Source: Olsenella_L kribbiana (lineage in GTDB: Bacteria; Actinomycetota; Coriobacteriia; Coriobacteriales; Atopobiaceae). From it: a stretch of 20,132 nucleotides of DNA. Positions within the stretch are counted from its first letter, which is position 1; every line of letters starts with the position of its first letter. Positions 13,086 through 20,080 of the stretch are shown here, piece after piece. The stretch is from the NCBI RefSeq assembly GCF_036408795.1, contig NZ_JAZGJP010000027.1:1-20132 (forward strand), read 5' to 3'. Below the pieces are notes generated by a model that was given only the letters and a program-made list of their open reading frames with translations, was not told where the DNA came from and searched no databases. A program made the translations under genes and the position numbers.

Positions 13086-13235
13086 ATCGTGAAGCGCCGG
13101 TTCGGGCACCTGAAGACGCGCTACAGAGGGGTCCGGAAGAACTCCTGCATGCTCTGCATGGCATTCGCCCTCGCAGATCTCGCCATGTGCATCTGGGCGG
13201 GCAGGTCCCTCGCCTCCCGCCCCGAAGCTGCCTGA
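13086..13235 (+). pseudogene. IS5-family transposase, C-terminal fragment
   Basis: About 49 residues: IVKRRFGHLKTRYRGVRKN, then MLCMAFALADLAMCIW, ending at TGA 13233-13235. This matches the C-terminal VERxFGxxKTRYRGxxKN and LFALANL pattern of IS5 transposases; the catalytic Glu region (VE in intact genes) reads VK here. Upstream codons belong to the IS21 end, so the gene is cut there. Non-functional. Confidence 0.75.
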
Positions 13236-13265
13236 GAGACTCCGGTACGCCCTACTGCATGCATG

Positions 13266-13307
13266 GCCCAGGCAGGGCGTGTCGGGAAAGGTACCTTCTG
13301 CCTGGGC
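13266..13307. repeat. 10-bp inverted repeat after the IS5 remnant
   Basis: GCCCAGGCAG (13266-13275) and CTGCCTGGGC (13298-13307) with a 22-nt loop. It may be a terminator of the IS5 transposase or part of its end. Confidence 0.35.
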
Positions 13308-13390
13308 TGGACGGGGGTCCTGCTCCCATGCCCAGCCGCGGCAGCGTCCGCACCCGGGCTGCTGCGGCGTCGGAAGGGCATTAATCATCG

Positions 13391-13427
13391 TTTCCCTAAG
13401 GGGCAGGGAATCTTCTGTGTTCCCTGC
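13391..13427 (+). other. Competing hairpins (attenuator-like)
   Basis: TTCCCT (13392-13397) can pair with AGGGAA (13405-13410), while GCAGGGAA (13403-13410) can instead pair with TTCCCTGC (13420-13427). The two stems share a strand and exclude each other. No gene follows on the plus strand. Confidence 0.3.
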
Positions 13428-13575
13428 GATGGGGACATCATCGGCCGCAGCATTTGCCAGTTCGTTTCACGCAAGCGCGTGTGGCCGTAACAATAGCGGG
13501 ACTATCGGATTCAAAAAGTGCATGAGACGGATGCAGAACGGTTTCTCTTCGATTGCCTGTTGCATATTGAATGCA

Positions 13576-13605
13576 TACTGGTATCTGAAGGGTAATACCG
13601 GTATC
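13576..13605. repeat. Pair of ATACYGGTAT near-palindromes
   Basis: ATACTGGTAT (13576-13585) and ATACCGGTAT (13596-13605; perfectly palindromic) have centres 20 bp apart, two helical turns. They could be an operator pair; no adjacent promoter or gene explains them. Confidence 0.35.
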
Positions 13606-13680
13606 CAGAAAGCAGCAAGGGGGATTCTGAAGGGGTTCCTCGCGGTAAGGAATCTGTTCGGCTTGGTATGCATGCGCGTG

Positions 13681-14121
13681 CTATGCCACAAGCCCGTTTC
13701 TCTTCCTGATTGTGCCTTCGACCTCGTCCATATGCACGGCTGCAAGCTGGTCTTCGAGTGCCTTCTGCGCGCGTTCGAGGCCATCGTCCAGGGCGGCATG
13801 GATGTTTCTGCCGACCGGGCAGAGCGGGGAGGGGTTCTCATGGAAATGGAAGAGCGAGTCTGCCTCGGTCTGGTCGACCGCACGCCAGAGGTCGAGGAGC
13901 GTGATGTCTTTGAGCGGACGTGCGAGGCCTATGCCGCGCTTGCCCTTGCTCGAGGAGATGATGCCTGCCTCCTTGAGCATGCCCATGATCGTCCTCACCA
14001 TGACCGGACTCGTACCGATGCTCTTGGCCAGAAACGAGCTCGTGACGGGCTGCGTATCCTTGAAATAGTCGATGGCACAGACCATGTGTGCTGCCATGGT
14101 CAGCCTGCTTGTTATCTGCAT
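13681..14121 (-). CDS. Rrf2-family transcriptional regulator, YwnA-like (copy 2)
   Basis: A 146-residue winged-helix regulator, the same length as the copy at 3171. MQITSRLTMAAHMVCAI is the first helix, SSFLAKSIGTSPVMVRTIMGML the recognition region and GKRGIGLARP the wing. HENPSPLCPVGRNIHAAL closely parallels HEHPSPECPIGRNVHAVL of the first copy. Only C15 and C101 are present, so there is no three-Cys iron-sulfur site. The ATG at 14121 has AGGA about 9 nt upstream. It is the last gene of a minus-strand run, 35 bp after the quinone reductase. By family custom it should regulate its own operon; the palindrome at 18235-18261 is the candidate site. Confidence 0.9.
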   Translation of the reverse strand: MQITSRLTMAAHMVCAIDYFKDTQPVTSSFLAKSIGTSPVMVRTIMGMLKEAGIISSSKGKRGIGLARPLKDITLLDLWRAVDQTEADSLFHFHENPSPLCPVGRNIHAALDDGLERAQKALEDQLAAVHMDEVEGTIRKRNGLVA

Positions 14122-14156
14122 TGCTAGCGTTCCTGCTTCTCGAGTGCTGCGTCTGC

Positions 14157-15137
14157 CTATTCCGTAACCACTATCTTGCCAAAGCTCTCTGAGCTCTCCA
14201 GGAAGCGATGCGCATCTGCCATCCGGTCGAGCGAGAAGACCTTGGTGGGCCTCATGTCCACGCCCCTCTGCTCGACGTACTCGATGAGCCCTGCGAGCTT
14301 CCCTTCGTCCACGTTCCCCGAGTAGAAGCTTGTCATGAAGCCGTTGGGCGGCAGGTCGACTATGGGGTCGAAGTCCTCCATGTACCATACACCGCCCAGC
14401 TGGCCTGTGCTGCAGACGATGCCGCCCTCCGACACATGGCTGCATGTGTCCTTAAGGGTTGCTGGCCCCACGAGCTCCAGGACACGCTGGTAGGGACGGC
14501 CCTCCACCTGCAGCTTCTTGTCCAGGTCAAGCACCGTGTCGTCGTATCCGCCCTTGAGCAGCAGGTCTGCACGCGCTTCGCTGCGGGTGGTGCCCACAAG
14601 GTGCAGCCCTTCCGCCGCGAATCGGGCCAGCTTCGCGAATGCCATGCCGACGCCACTGGTCGCTCCGCGCACGAGGACAGTCTGCCCTGCCTCCAGATGC
14701 AGGTTGAGGAGGGAGCCATAGGCTGTGTAGCAGGTCTCGGGAATCGCTGCGAGGACTTCCCAGGGAAGGTCCGACTCGATGGGATGGATCTGCTCGTTGG
14801 GGAGAAGGGCATAGTCTGCATAGCTGCCATCGAAGGCCCGGCCCATCTCGCCCATGATGGAGACGGCCTTCTGGCCCACGGGCAGGCGTGCAGGGTCCGT
14901 CGTAGCCACGACCTCACCTACGCATTCGATTCCCAGGATGCGCGGGAACCTGACGGAGGGCGAGAGGCCCTGACGCGTGAACACTTCGGAGTGGTTGAGC
15001 CCGCGAGCGCGTACGCGCACCAGCGACCAGCCCGGCCGCACGGCGGGCACGGGGCGCTGCTCCAGGCTCAGCGCCTCGGGCCCTCCGGCCTTGCGGACCA
15101 CTATGGCTCGCATCGTCCTGGGAATCGAATTGCCCAT
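14157..15137 (-). CDS. Zinc-less medium-chain dehydrogenase (quinone oxidoreductase type)
   Basis: A 326-residue MDR-family NADPH-dependent reductase. The N-terminal GroES-like domain shows VRVRARGLNHSEVFTRQG and RILGIECVGEVV (residues 40-77); the Cys/His zinc ligands of alcohol dehydrogenases are absent. The nucleotide fold has VLVRGATSGVGMAFAKLA (154-171) and a QLGGVWYMEDFDPIVDLP loop later, then the end MADAHRFLESSESFGKIVV. Such enzymes reduce quinones or reactive enones in the cytoplasm. ATG at 15137 has GGGAG just upstream; starts further up would add a basic, unconserved leader. It lies 50 bp after the ATPase gene and 35 bp before the Rrf2 gene on the same strand, so it is likely co-transcribed with both. 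Confidence 0.88.
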   Translation of the reverse strand: MGNSIPRTMRAIVVRKAGGPEALSLEQRPVPAVRPGWSLVRVRARGLNHSEVFTRQGLSPSVRFPRILGIECVGEVVATTDPARLPVGQKAVSIMGEMGRAFDGSYADYALLPNEQIHPIESDLPWEVLAAIPETCYTAYGSLLNLHLEAGQTVLVRGATSGVGMAFAKLARFAAEGLHLVGTTRSEARADLLLKGGYDDTVLDLDKKLQVEGRPYQRVLELVGPATLKDTCSHVSEGGIVCSTGQLGGVWYMEDFDPIVDLPPNGFMTSFYSGNVDEGKLAGLIEYVEQRGVDMRPTKVFSLDRMADAHRFLESSESFGKIVVTE

Positions 15138-15187
15138 CGCTCCCTCATCTTCTGTGCTCCGTTTCCAGTGTGCCATGCGCTTTGGCG

Positions 15188-16021
15188 CTACCGTGCGGCG
15201 AATGCCGCCTCGGCGCGCGCCGCGCCGCTGTGCTTGCAGGCGCACAGCTGGTCCTCCGCCAGGTCGCAGGTGTGGCGCTGGCGTGCCACCAGCTTCCGTA
15301 CGAACTCGGTCGCCGGGCGTGCGAGAATCTCCTCTGGGGAGCCGAACTGCTGCACCCTGCCCGCATCCAGCACCAGCATGTGCGTGCCCAGAAGCAGTGC
15401 TTCGCCGATATCGTGGGTCACGAACAGCACGGTGATGCCGGTCTCGCGGTGGATGCGCGAGATTTCCGCCTGCAGCTGGGAGCGCGTGATCTCATCGACG
15501 GCGCCGAACGGCTCATCCATCAGCAGGATGTCCGGGGAAGCCGCCAGCGCCCGCGCGATGCCCACGCGCTGCTGCTGGCCACCTGACAGCTCGGATGGGT
15601 AGCGTTCCAGCAGGTCGTCGGAGAGCCCGACGATGCCCATCCACGTGCGCACGGCCTTGCGCGTGCGCTCATGGTCGTTCCTGTTCAGCAGTCTGGGCAC
15701 GTATGAGATGTTGTCCTCCACTGTCATGTGGGGGAAGAGGACGCTGCCCTGGATAGCGTAGCCGATGTTGCGGCGCAGCTGGATAGGGTCGGTTTCCCGC
15801 ACATCGCGTCCGTCTACCAGCACGGTGCCCGAGGTGGGCTCTATCAGGCGGTTCACCATCTTCAGCGCTGTGGTCTTGCCGCTGCCCGACGTGCCAATCA
15901 TCGTGACGAACGCGCCTCTGGGGATTTTCAGGCTCAGATGGTCGAGCACGGTCTTGGGTCCATAGGTCTTGCAGGCATCGCGATACTCGATTGCGATGTC
16001 GTTGGCCGCTGCGATGCTCAT
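15188..16021 (-). CDS. Glycine betaine/choline-type ABC transporter ATPase (OpuCA/ProV-like)
   Basis: A 277-residue ATPase of the quaternary-amine uptake family. Walker A is GTSGSGKTT (43-51), the Q loop YAIQGSVLFPHMTVEDNI (88-105), the signature LSGGQQQR (145-152), Walker B ILLMDEPFGAVDEI (165-178), and the switch His is in FVTHDIGEAL. The C-terminal CBS domains of osmotically regulated OpuCA are missing; instead a short Cys-containing tail (about residues 252-270) follows. The start shares one base with the stop of the permease gene (TGATG), so the two are coupled. AAGGGA lies 3 nt upstream. It energises the adjacent permease/binding protein. Confidence 0.93.
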   Translation of the reverse strand: MSIAAANDIAIEYRDACKTYGPKTVLDHLSLKIPRGAFVTMIGTSGSGKTTALKMVNRLIEPTSGTVLVDGRDVRETDPIQLRRNIGYAIQGSVLFPHMTVEDNISYVPRLLNRNDHERTRKAVRTWMGIVGLSDDLLERYPSELSGGQQQRVGIARALAASPDILLMDEPFGAVDEITRSQLQAEISRIHRETGITVLFVTHDIGEALLLGTHMLVLDAGRVQQFGSPEEILARPATEFVRKLVARQRHTCDLAEDQLCACKHSGAARAEAAFAAR

Positions 16022-17565
16022 CAGATCAGTCCCTTCGAGCTCAGGAACTCCTCGGCCACGGCCTTGGGGTCCCTGCCATCCTCTTCCACCTCGTAGTTCA
16101 TGCGTGCCATGTCCTCCTCGGATATGGTGCCCTGGAGCTTCTCGAGCTCCGCGCGCAGCTCGGGATGCTGCTGCAGCGCCTGGTTGCGCACGACGTTGCC
16201 GCACTGGTAGGAGGGGAAGAAGCCCTTGTCGTCGGTGAGCACCTTCGCGTCTGCGGTGCTCAGCTTGCCGTCGGTGGTGTAGACGATGATGGCGTCGACA
16301 TTGCCCTGGTCAAGAGCATCGTACTTGAGCCCCGCATCCATCTCGGTAGTCTTGCCGAAGCTCATGCCGTAGGTGCTGCAGAGTGCGTCGTATCCGTCCT
16401 CGCGCTCGAAGAAGTCCGGCTCGGCTCCCAGGTTCAGCTGATCGGCAACCTTGGCGAGATCTGAATAGGTCTGGAGGCTGTACTTCTGTGCCACGTCGCT
16501 GCGCACGGCTATGCCGAACGTGTTGCCAAAGCCGTACATCCCGACCCAGCTCATGTCCAGCTTCTCGTTGTAGTCTGTCTGCAGCTGGCCGAACTCGTCT
16601 TCAGAGTAGTTCCCCTTGTTCTTGAGGACCGCGGCCCAGCCGGTGCCTGTGTACTCTGGATACAGGTCGAACTGCCCGGACTCCATGCCAGCCTCCAGGT
16701 TGGAGGTGCCGCCGGCCACACCCTCGGTGAGGTTCACCTCGAGGCTGGTGTTGTGCTCGATCAGCATCTTGAGAGCCTCGCCCATGATGTACTGCTCGGT
16801 CATGGGCTTGGTGGCGACATTGATGGTATCGCTCGGTCCGGCAAGCATGCCTGGCACCGTGGCGCCCAGCGCCGCGGCGGCGCAGACTGCGACAGCACCG
16901 ACGGCCAGCCTGCGGTTGGTGCGCTTGGCCTTCTGGCCGTGCATCTGCATGCGCTTCTCGACAAAGCCGAGAATTGCGTCCACTGCCAGGGCAAGCACGG
17001 CGATGAGGAGGCTGCCCACGATGGTCATAGCGGTGTTGTTGGTGGTGATGCCGCGATAGATTGCCACGCCCAGGCCGCCAGCGCCGATGTAGGAGGCGAT
17101 GCCGCCAAGCGCGATGGTCATGGTGACCATGTTGCGGATGCCGCTCATGATGACAGGCAGGGCCAGAGGCAGCTGTATGCGCACGAGCGTCTGCATGCGA
17201 GTGCCGCCCATTCCCTTGGCAGCCTCCATGATTGCGGGGTCTACGTTCGTCATGCCTGTGTAGGTGGAGCGCACCATGGGCAGGAGCGCATAGATCGTGA
17301 GCGCGATGATGGCTGTCGCGTCGCCGATGCCGCTGAAGGGAATCAGGAATCCCAGCATGCTGATGGAAGGGATGGTGTACAGGAAGTTGATTGCGCCCAG
17401 TGTGGGCTTTGCCGCCTTCTGGTACTCGCTGATCAGGATGCCGGCGATGCCGCCGAACACGATGGCGATGATGATGGCCACCAGGCAGATCTCCACGTGC
17501 TCCACGAGCAGCCCCTGGAAGAAGTCCCACCGCTGGACCAGAAGGTCCCAGATCTGTGTGAGCAT
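16021..17565 (-). CDS. Fused permease and substrate-binding protein of a glycine betaine/choline-type ABC transporter
   Basis: A 514-residue fusion in the style of OpuFB/OpuCB-CC. Residues 1-205 are the permease, with about five or six membrane spans; the ATPase-contact loop AIMEAAKGMGGTRMQTLVRIQLP is at 111-133 and IALGGIASYIGAGGLG at 151-166. A further hydrophobic segment (about 219-240) tethers the binding domain outside the membrane. Residues 246-514 are an OpuAC-type binding protein: INVATKPMTEQYIMGEAL, the NLTEGVAGGTSNLEAGMESGQFDLYPEYTGTGW region, and CGNVVRNQAL near the end. The ligand is probably a quaternary amine such as glycine betaine, carnitine or choline. The start abuts the TAA of the upstream gene (TAAATG); AGAGGG serves it. 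Confidence 0.92.
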   Translation of the reverse strand: MLTQIWDLLVQRWDFFQGLLVEHVEICLVAIIIAIVFGGIAGILISEYQKAAKPTLGAINFLYTIPSISMLGFLIPFSGIGDATAIIALTIYALLPMVRSTYTGMTNVDPAIMEAAKGMGGTRMQTLVRIQLPLALPVIMSGIRNMVTMTIALGGIASYIGAGGLGVAIYRGITTNNTAMTIVGSLLIAVLALAVDAILGFVEKRMQMHGQKAKRTNRRLAVGAVAVCAAAALGATVPGMLAGPSDTINVATKPMTEQYIMGEALKMLIEHNTSLEVNLTEGVAGGTSNLEAGMESGQFDLYPEYTGTGWAAVLKNKGNYSEDEFGQLQTDYNEKLDMSWVGMYGFGNTFGIAVRSDVAQKYSLQTYSDLAKVADQLNLGAEPDFFEREDGYDALCSTYGMSFGKTTEMDAGLKYDALDQGNVDAIIVYTTDGKLSTADAKVLTDDKGFFPSYQCGNVVRNQALQQHPELRAELEKLQGTISEEDMARMNYEVEEDGRDPKAVAEEFLSSKGLI

Positions 17566-18177
17566 TTACCCTCTTTTCGCTATGGCCTTGACGGAGCAGC
17601 TCTCGAAGCAGAGGCCGCAGTGCAGGCAGTGGTCCTGCATGATGGAGTAGGGCCTGCCGGCAAGAATCGCCTTCTGCGGGCAGACGCGGGCACACTTCCC
17701 GCAGCCGATGCAGGCATCGGTGATCTTGAAGCCGTGCGGCTTGGGATGTGCAGCGCCAAGCGCGAACGTGTGGCGCTCGATCGGAGATGTGCCGAGATCG
17801 AAGAGCTCGACCTCTCCTGCTGCGATGCGGAAGGGCTCGAGCGCATAGCGGGAATCCCCTGGATAGATGTCGTCCATAGACGGGTTCTCGCGGAAGATGC
17901 GGTCAATCCAGGCGTGCGGGTCGTCCTTTATGCGCTCTGCTGTTCCCATGAGCCGTACCATCTTCCAGTCCTTCGTGAGCGCATCGATCGCGATGTGGGA
18001 ATCGCGCTCGAGCTGTGCATAGAAGTCCTTCCCGCGCGAGGTGCAGAAGATGAGGGCACCCTCCTCCTCGAGCATCATGTCGATGATGCGGATTTCGGGA
18101 TGCCCTTCTTCATTGATCGTTGCGAGCGAAACATCCTTGATCTCTCTCAGCATGTGCAGGCATGTCTGTGCGTCCAT
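17566..18177 (-). CDS. PNPOx-like flavoprotein fused to a 2[4Fe-4S] ferredoxin domain
   Basis: A 203-residue fusion. Residues 1-130 form a split-barrel flavin-binding domain (REIKDVSLATINEEGHPEIRI, LIFCTSRGKDFYAQL, DALTKDWKMVRLMGTAER). Residues 152-199 form a bacterial-type ferredoxin with two complete clusters: C156, C159, C162, C166 (CIGCGKCARVCP) and C184, C187, C190, C194 (CLHCGLCFESCS). It should pass electrons between iron-sulfur clusters and bound flavin in the cytoplasm; the partner is unknown. ATG at 18177 has AGGAG 8 nt upstream, better than the ATG at 18210, which would lie in the promoter region. It is the first gene of a five-gene minus-strand run and its stop abuts the permease start. 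Confidence 0.88.
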   Translation of the reverse strand: MDAQTCLHMLREIKDVSLATINEEGHPEIRIIDMMLEEEGALIFCTSRGKDFYAQLERDSHIAIDALTKDWKMVRLMGTAERIKDDPHAWIDRIFRENPSMDDIYPGDSRYALEPFRIAAGEVELFDLGTSPIERHTFALGAAHPKPHGFKITDACIGCGKCARVCPQKAILAGRPYSIMQDHCLHCGLCFESCSVKAIAKRG

Positions 18178-18215
18178 ATCGGCTTCTCCTCTTCCGCTGC
18201 CGTCTGTCAATGTGT

Positions 18216-18244
18216 AATATACGTTATGACACCGAACCTGTCAA
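18216..18244 (-). promoter_or_regulatory. Strong promoter of the PNPOx-Fd/ABC/MDR/Rrf2 operon
   Basis: On the minus strand TTGACA (18244-18239), exactly 17 nt, then TATATT (18221-18216). The -35 is perfect and the -10 matches 5 of 6. The start site should be about 30 nt upstream of the ATG at 18177. The palindrome at 18235-18261 covers the -35. Confidence 0.75.
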
Positions 18245-18261
18245 TGAAAATATGACAGGTT
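18235..18261. promoter_or_regulatory. Palindromic operator (AACCTGTCA-N9-TGACAGGTT)
   Basis: Perfect 9-bp arms around 9 bp; it extends to 12 bp per arm with one G-T mismatch (18232-18264). It overlaps the -35 of the minus-strand operon. Further TGTCA/TGACA half-sites at 18205-18209 and 18227-18231 form extra palindromes. The 23-bp core CCTGTCA-N9-TGACAGG has the geometry of the first Rrf2 operators. Confidence 0.72.
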
Positions 18262-18264
18262 TGG

Positions 18265-18270
18265 TATAGT
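18265..18270 (+). promoter_or_regulatory. Candidate -10 for the SnoaL-macrodomain operon
   Basis: TATAGT (5 of 6), 53 bp upstream of the start at 18324, adjoining the palindrome at 18235-18261. No good -35 lies 17 bp upstream. The shared operator could co-regulate both directions. Confidence 0.4.
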
Positions 18271-18323
18271 TCATAGCGACAAGAGGGGAAGAGGCCGCGG
18301 GACGGCAGGAGGCAGGTGCACAG

Positions 18324-19088
18324 ATGAGCAGGCAGATGGAGAACGCACAGAAGCTCTACCTGAGAGGCATCCGTGACGGAGCCGCGGATGAGGTGCTCTC
18401 GACCTATATGGGCAAGACCTACACGCAGCACAGCACCGGCGTGAAGGATGGGAAGGCGGGCTTTGCCGAGTTCTTCCAGGACTTCTTCCGCCGCAATCCG
18501 AAACGCGAGATCGAGGTCGTCCGTGCCTTCGAGGATGGTCCCTTCGTGTTCCTGCAGGTGTACCAGAACCTGAACGACGGGGCAGCGCAGTGGGTCACGG
18601 CAGACATCTTCCGTGCCGATGCCGAGGGCCGCATCGTCGAGCATTGGGACGTGATCGAGGCCTATGAGGCCCCGAAGACAGGAGAGCCCGACCAGGTGAA
18701 GGGCAGCTTTGCAGTCGACAGATCCCAGTCGGGGGATGCGAGCAAGGCAGCGGTCCGGCGCTTTCTCGTCGAGGCATTCCAGAACAGGAATGCAGAGGCC
18801 TTTGGTGAGTTCGTCGCAGAAGACGTGATCCAGCACGATGCAAGGATCGGCCAGGGCAGAGCCTCCTGGCGCACGTATGCAGAGGTGCATGACGTGAGAT
18901 ACGACTTTGTGTTCAAGGTCGTGGGCGAAAGCAACTGGGTAGCTGCCTACTCGAAGGCAGATATCGACGGCGTCGAGTGCGCCCTCTTCGATATCTTCCG
19001 CATCGAGGACGGCAGAATCGCAGAGCACTGGGATGTCGCAGAGCCTGTGCCGCCACGCGCGGAGCTCGCGAACTCCGGAAAGTTCTAG
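18324..19088 (+). CDS. Tandem SnoaL/NTF2-like protein
   Basis: A 254-residue protein with two SnoaL-type NTF2-fold domains in tandem. Domain 1 (about 1-115) has TYTQHSTGVKDG and ends GRIVEHWDVIEAY (102-114). Domain 2 (about 138-245) has EDVIQHDARIGQG and ends GRIAEHWDVAEPV (230-242). The repeated QH and EHWDV signatures show an internal duplication. SnoaL-fold proteins are small-molecule isomerases, cyclases or binding proteins; no activity can be assigned. AGGTG lies 5 nt upstream of the ATG. It precedes the macrodomain gene by 13 bp, so they probably form an operon. Confidence 0.85.
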   Translation: MSRQMENAQKLYLRGIRDGAADEVLSTYMGKTYTQHSTGVKDGKAGFAEFFQDFFRRNPKREIEVVRAFEDGPFVFLQVYQNLNDGAAQWVTADIFRADAEGRIVEHWDVIEAYEAPKTGEPDQVKGSFAVDRSQSGDASKAAVRRFLVEAFQNRNAEAFGEFVAEDVIQHDARIGQGRASWRTYAEVHDVRYDFVFKVVGESNWVAAYSKADIDGVECALFDIFRIEDGRIAEHWDVAEPVPPRAELANSGKF

Positions 19089-19101
19089 AGAGGTGGTTCC
19101 C

Positions 19102-19896
19102 ATGAAGGATATGACGCAGGATGAGCGCAGGCTCTGGCTCATAGAGCATCTCATAGCGGAGCGGGACGATCTGGCGGGGCTCGAGGTTCCGGACACTGCC
19201 GAAGACCAGAGGCTGCTGCTCCGGGCACTTGTGAATGTGCGCCCGCCCTGGCAGGCTTCCTCCGAGCTTCTCGCGGTCCAGGACCGCTACCTTGCAGGGA
19301 GGCTTGAAGAGCGTGGAGGTGCTGTCCCGCTGGAGAGCATCCCGGTGACAGAGGAGGGTCTTGCTGTCTGGCAGGGCGACATCACGCGGCTTTCTGCCGA
19401 TGCGATCGTCAATGCCGCAAACAGCCAGATGCTTGGCTGCTTCGTGCCGAACCACCACTGCATCGACAATGCGATCCATACCTATGCCGGCATCGAGCTG
19501 AGGCTTGCCTGTGCCGACCTTATGGCGGCGCAGGGACACGAAGAGGAGACGGGGAAGGCAAAGGTCACGCCTGCCTTCAACCTGCCGTCTTCCTATGTGG
19601 TCCATACGGTGGGACCGATCGTCTATGGGCCAGAGCCGACTCTGGAAGACCGAAGGCTTCTGGCCTCGTGCTACACCTCCTCGCTCGATGCGGCAGAAGA
19701 GAAGGGGTGCAGGAGCATCGCGTTCTGCTGCATCTCGACAGGCGAGTTCCGCTATCCGCACAAGGAGGCGGCTGCAACCGCAGTCTCCTGTGTCAGGCAA
19801 TGGAAACAGGAACATGAATCGGATATGGAGGTGATCTTCGATGTCTTCAAGCCAGTGGATGACAGAATCTACCGGGAGCTTCTCGCAATCGGCTGA
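19102..19896 (+). CDS. Zinc-type macrodomain protein-ADP-ribose hydrolase
   Basis: A 264-residue Zn-macro protein. An N-terminal helical extension (about 1-80) precedes the macrodomain. Ligand and zinc motifs are QGDITRLSADAIVNAANSQM (91-110), then LGCFVPNHHCIDNAIHTYAG (111-130) with Cys113, His118 and Cys120 as the likely zinc ligands. Later come PSSYVVHTVGPIV and the phosphate loop CCISTGEFRYP. In firmicutes such proteins remove ADP-ribose added by the neighbouring class M sirtuin. GAGAGGTGG lies upstream of the ATG at 19102; a 5' extension in frame reads back into the SnoaL gene. The sirtuin frame starts inside the 3' end of this gene (56-bp overlap). Confidence 0.9.
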   Translation: MKDMTQDERRLWLIEHLIAERDDLAGLEVPDTAEDQRLLLRALVNVRPPWQASSELLAVQDRYLAGRLEERGGAVPLESIPVTEEGLAVWQGDITRLSADAIVNAANSQMLGCFVPNHHCIDNAIHTYAGIELRLACADLMAAQGHEEETGKAKVTPAFNLPSSYVVHTVGPIVYGPEPTLEDRRLLASCYTSSLDAAEEKGCRSIAFCCISTGEFRYPHKEAAATAVSCVRQWKQEHESDMEVIFDVFKPVDDRIYRELLAIG

Positions 19897-20080
19897 GCGC
19901 ATTGCAGAGGCGATCGGGGGAGCCGATGCCGTGCTCGTGGGTGCTGGTGCCGGGCTTTCAACCGCAGCTGGCTTCTCGTATGGCGGGAAACGCTTCGAGG
20001 AGCATTTTGCCGAAATGGCTGAGGACCTCCGGCATAACCGCAGGAATTCCTGTCGCCGCTCCGCTGCATCATATGGATGA
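19841..20080 (+). pseudogene. Class M sirtuin (SirTM-like), N-terminal part only
   Basis: SirTM enzymes are NAD-dependent protein ADP-ribosyltransferases encoded beside zinc macrodomain proteins. ADAVLVGAGAGLSTAAGFSYGGKRFEEHF (residues 29-57) is the NAD-binding GAGxS motif and the SirTM-type FxYxGxRFEExF loop. After about residue 57 (near 20012) the sequence no longer resembles a sirtuin and the frame stops at 20080 after 79 residues, while SirTM proteins are near 290-300. Another plus frame stays open to the window edge (TSGITAGIPVAAPLHHMDE), which I do not recognise. GGAGGTG 8 nt upstream supports the ATG at 19841. Deletion or frameshift is inferred; the window edge hides the rest. Confidence 0.65.

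Larger units (their letters stand above)
13236..13680. other. Gene-free region after the IS5 tail
   Basis: No gene is supported in 445 bp. It holds a perfect 10-bp inverted repeat GCCCAGGCAG/CTGCCTGGGC (13266-13275 and 13298-13307), mutually exclusive stems at 13391-13427, and two ATACYGGTAT near-palindromes 20 bp apart (13576-13605). The first part is probably the IS5 end; the rest may be a regulatory region whose gene is gone. Confidence 0.45.

Noticed and set aside
13236..13680. tRNA gene or CRISPR array in the gene-free stretch
   Set aside because: No cloverleaf with a GGTTCRA loop and no regularly spaced identical repeats are seen; the only repeats are the two 10-bp palindromes.
14208..15602. 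A 464-codon plus-strand open frame opposite the quinone reductase and ATPase
   Set aside because: It spans two well-supported minus-strand genes and has low-complexity composition without family motifs.
16753..18255. A 500-codon plus-strand open frame opposite the transporter and ferredoxin-fusion genes
   Set aside because: The His/Asp-rich composition is typical of an antisense shadow, and both minus-strand genes have clear domains.
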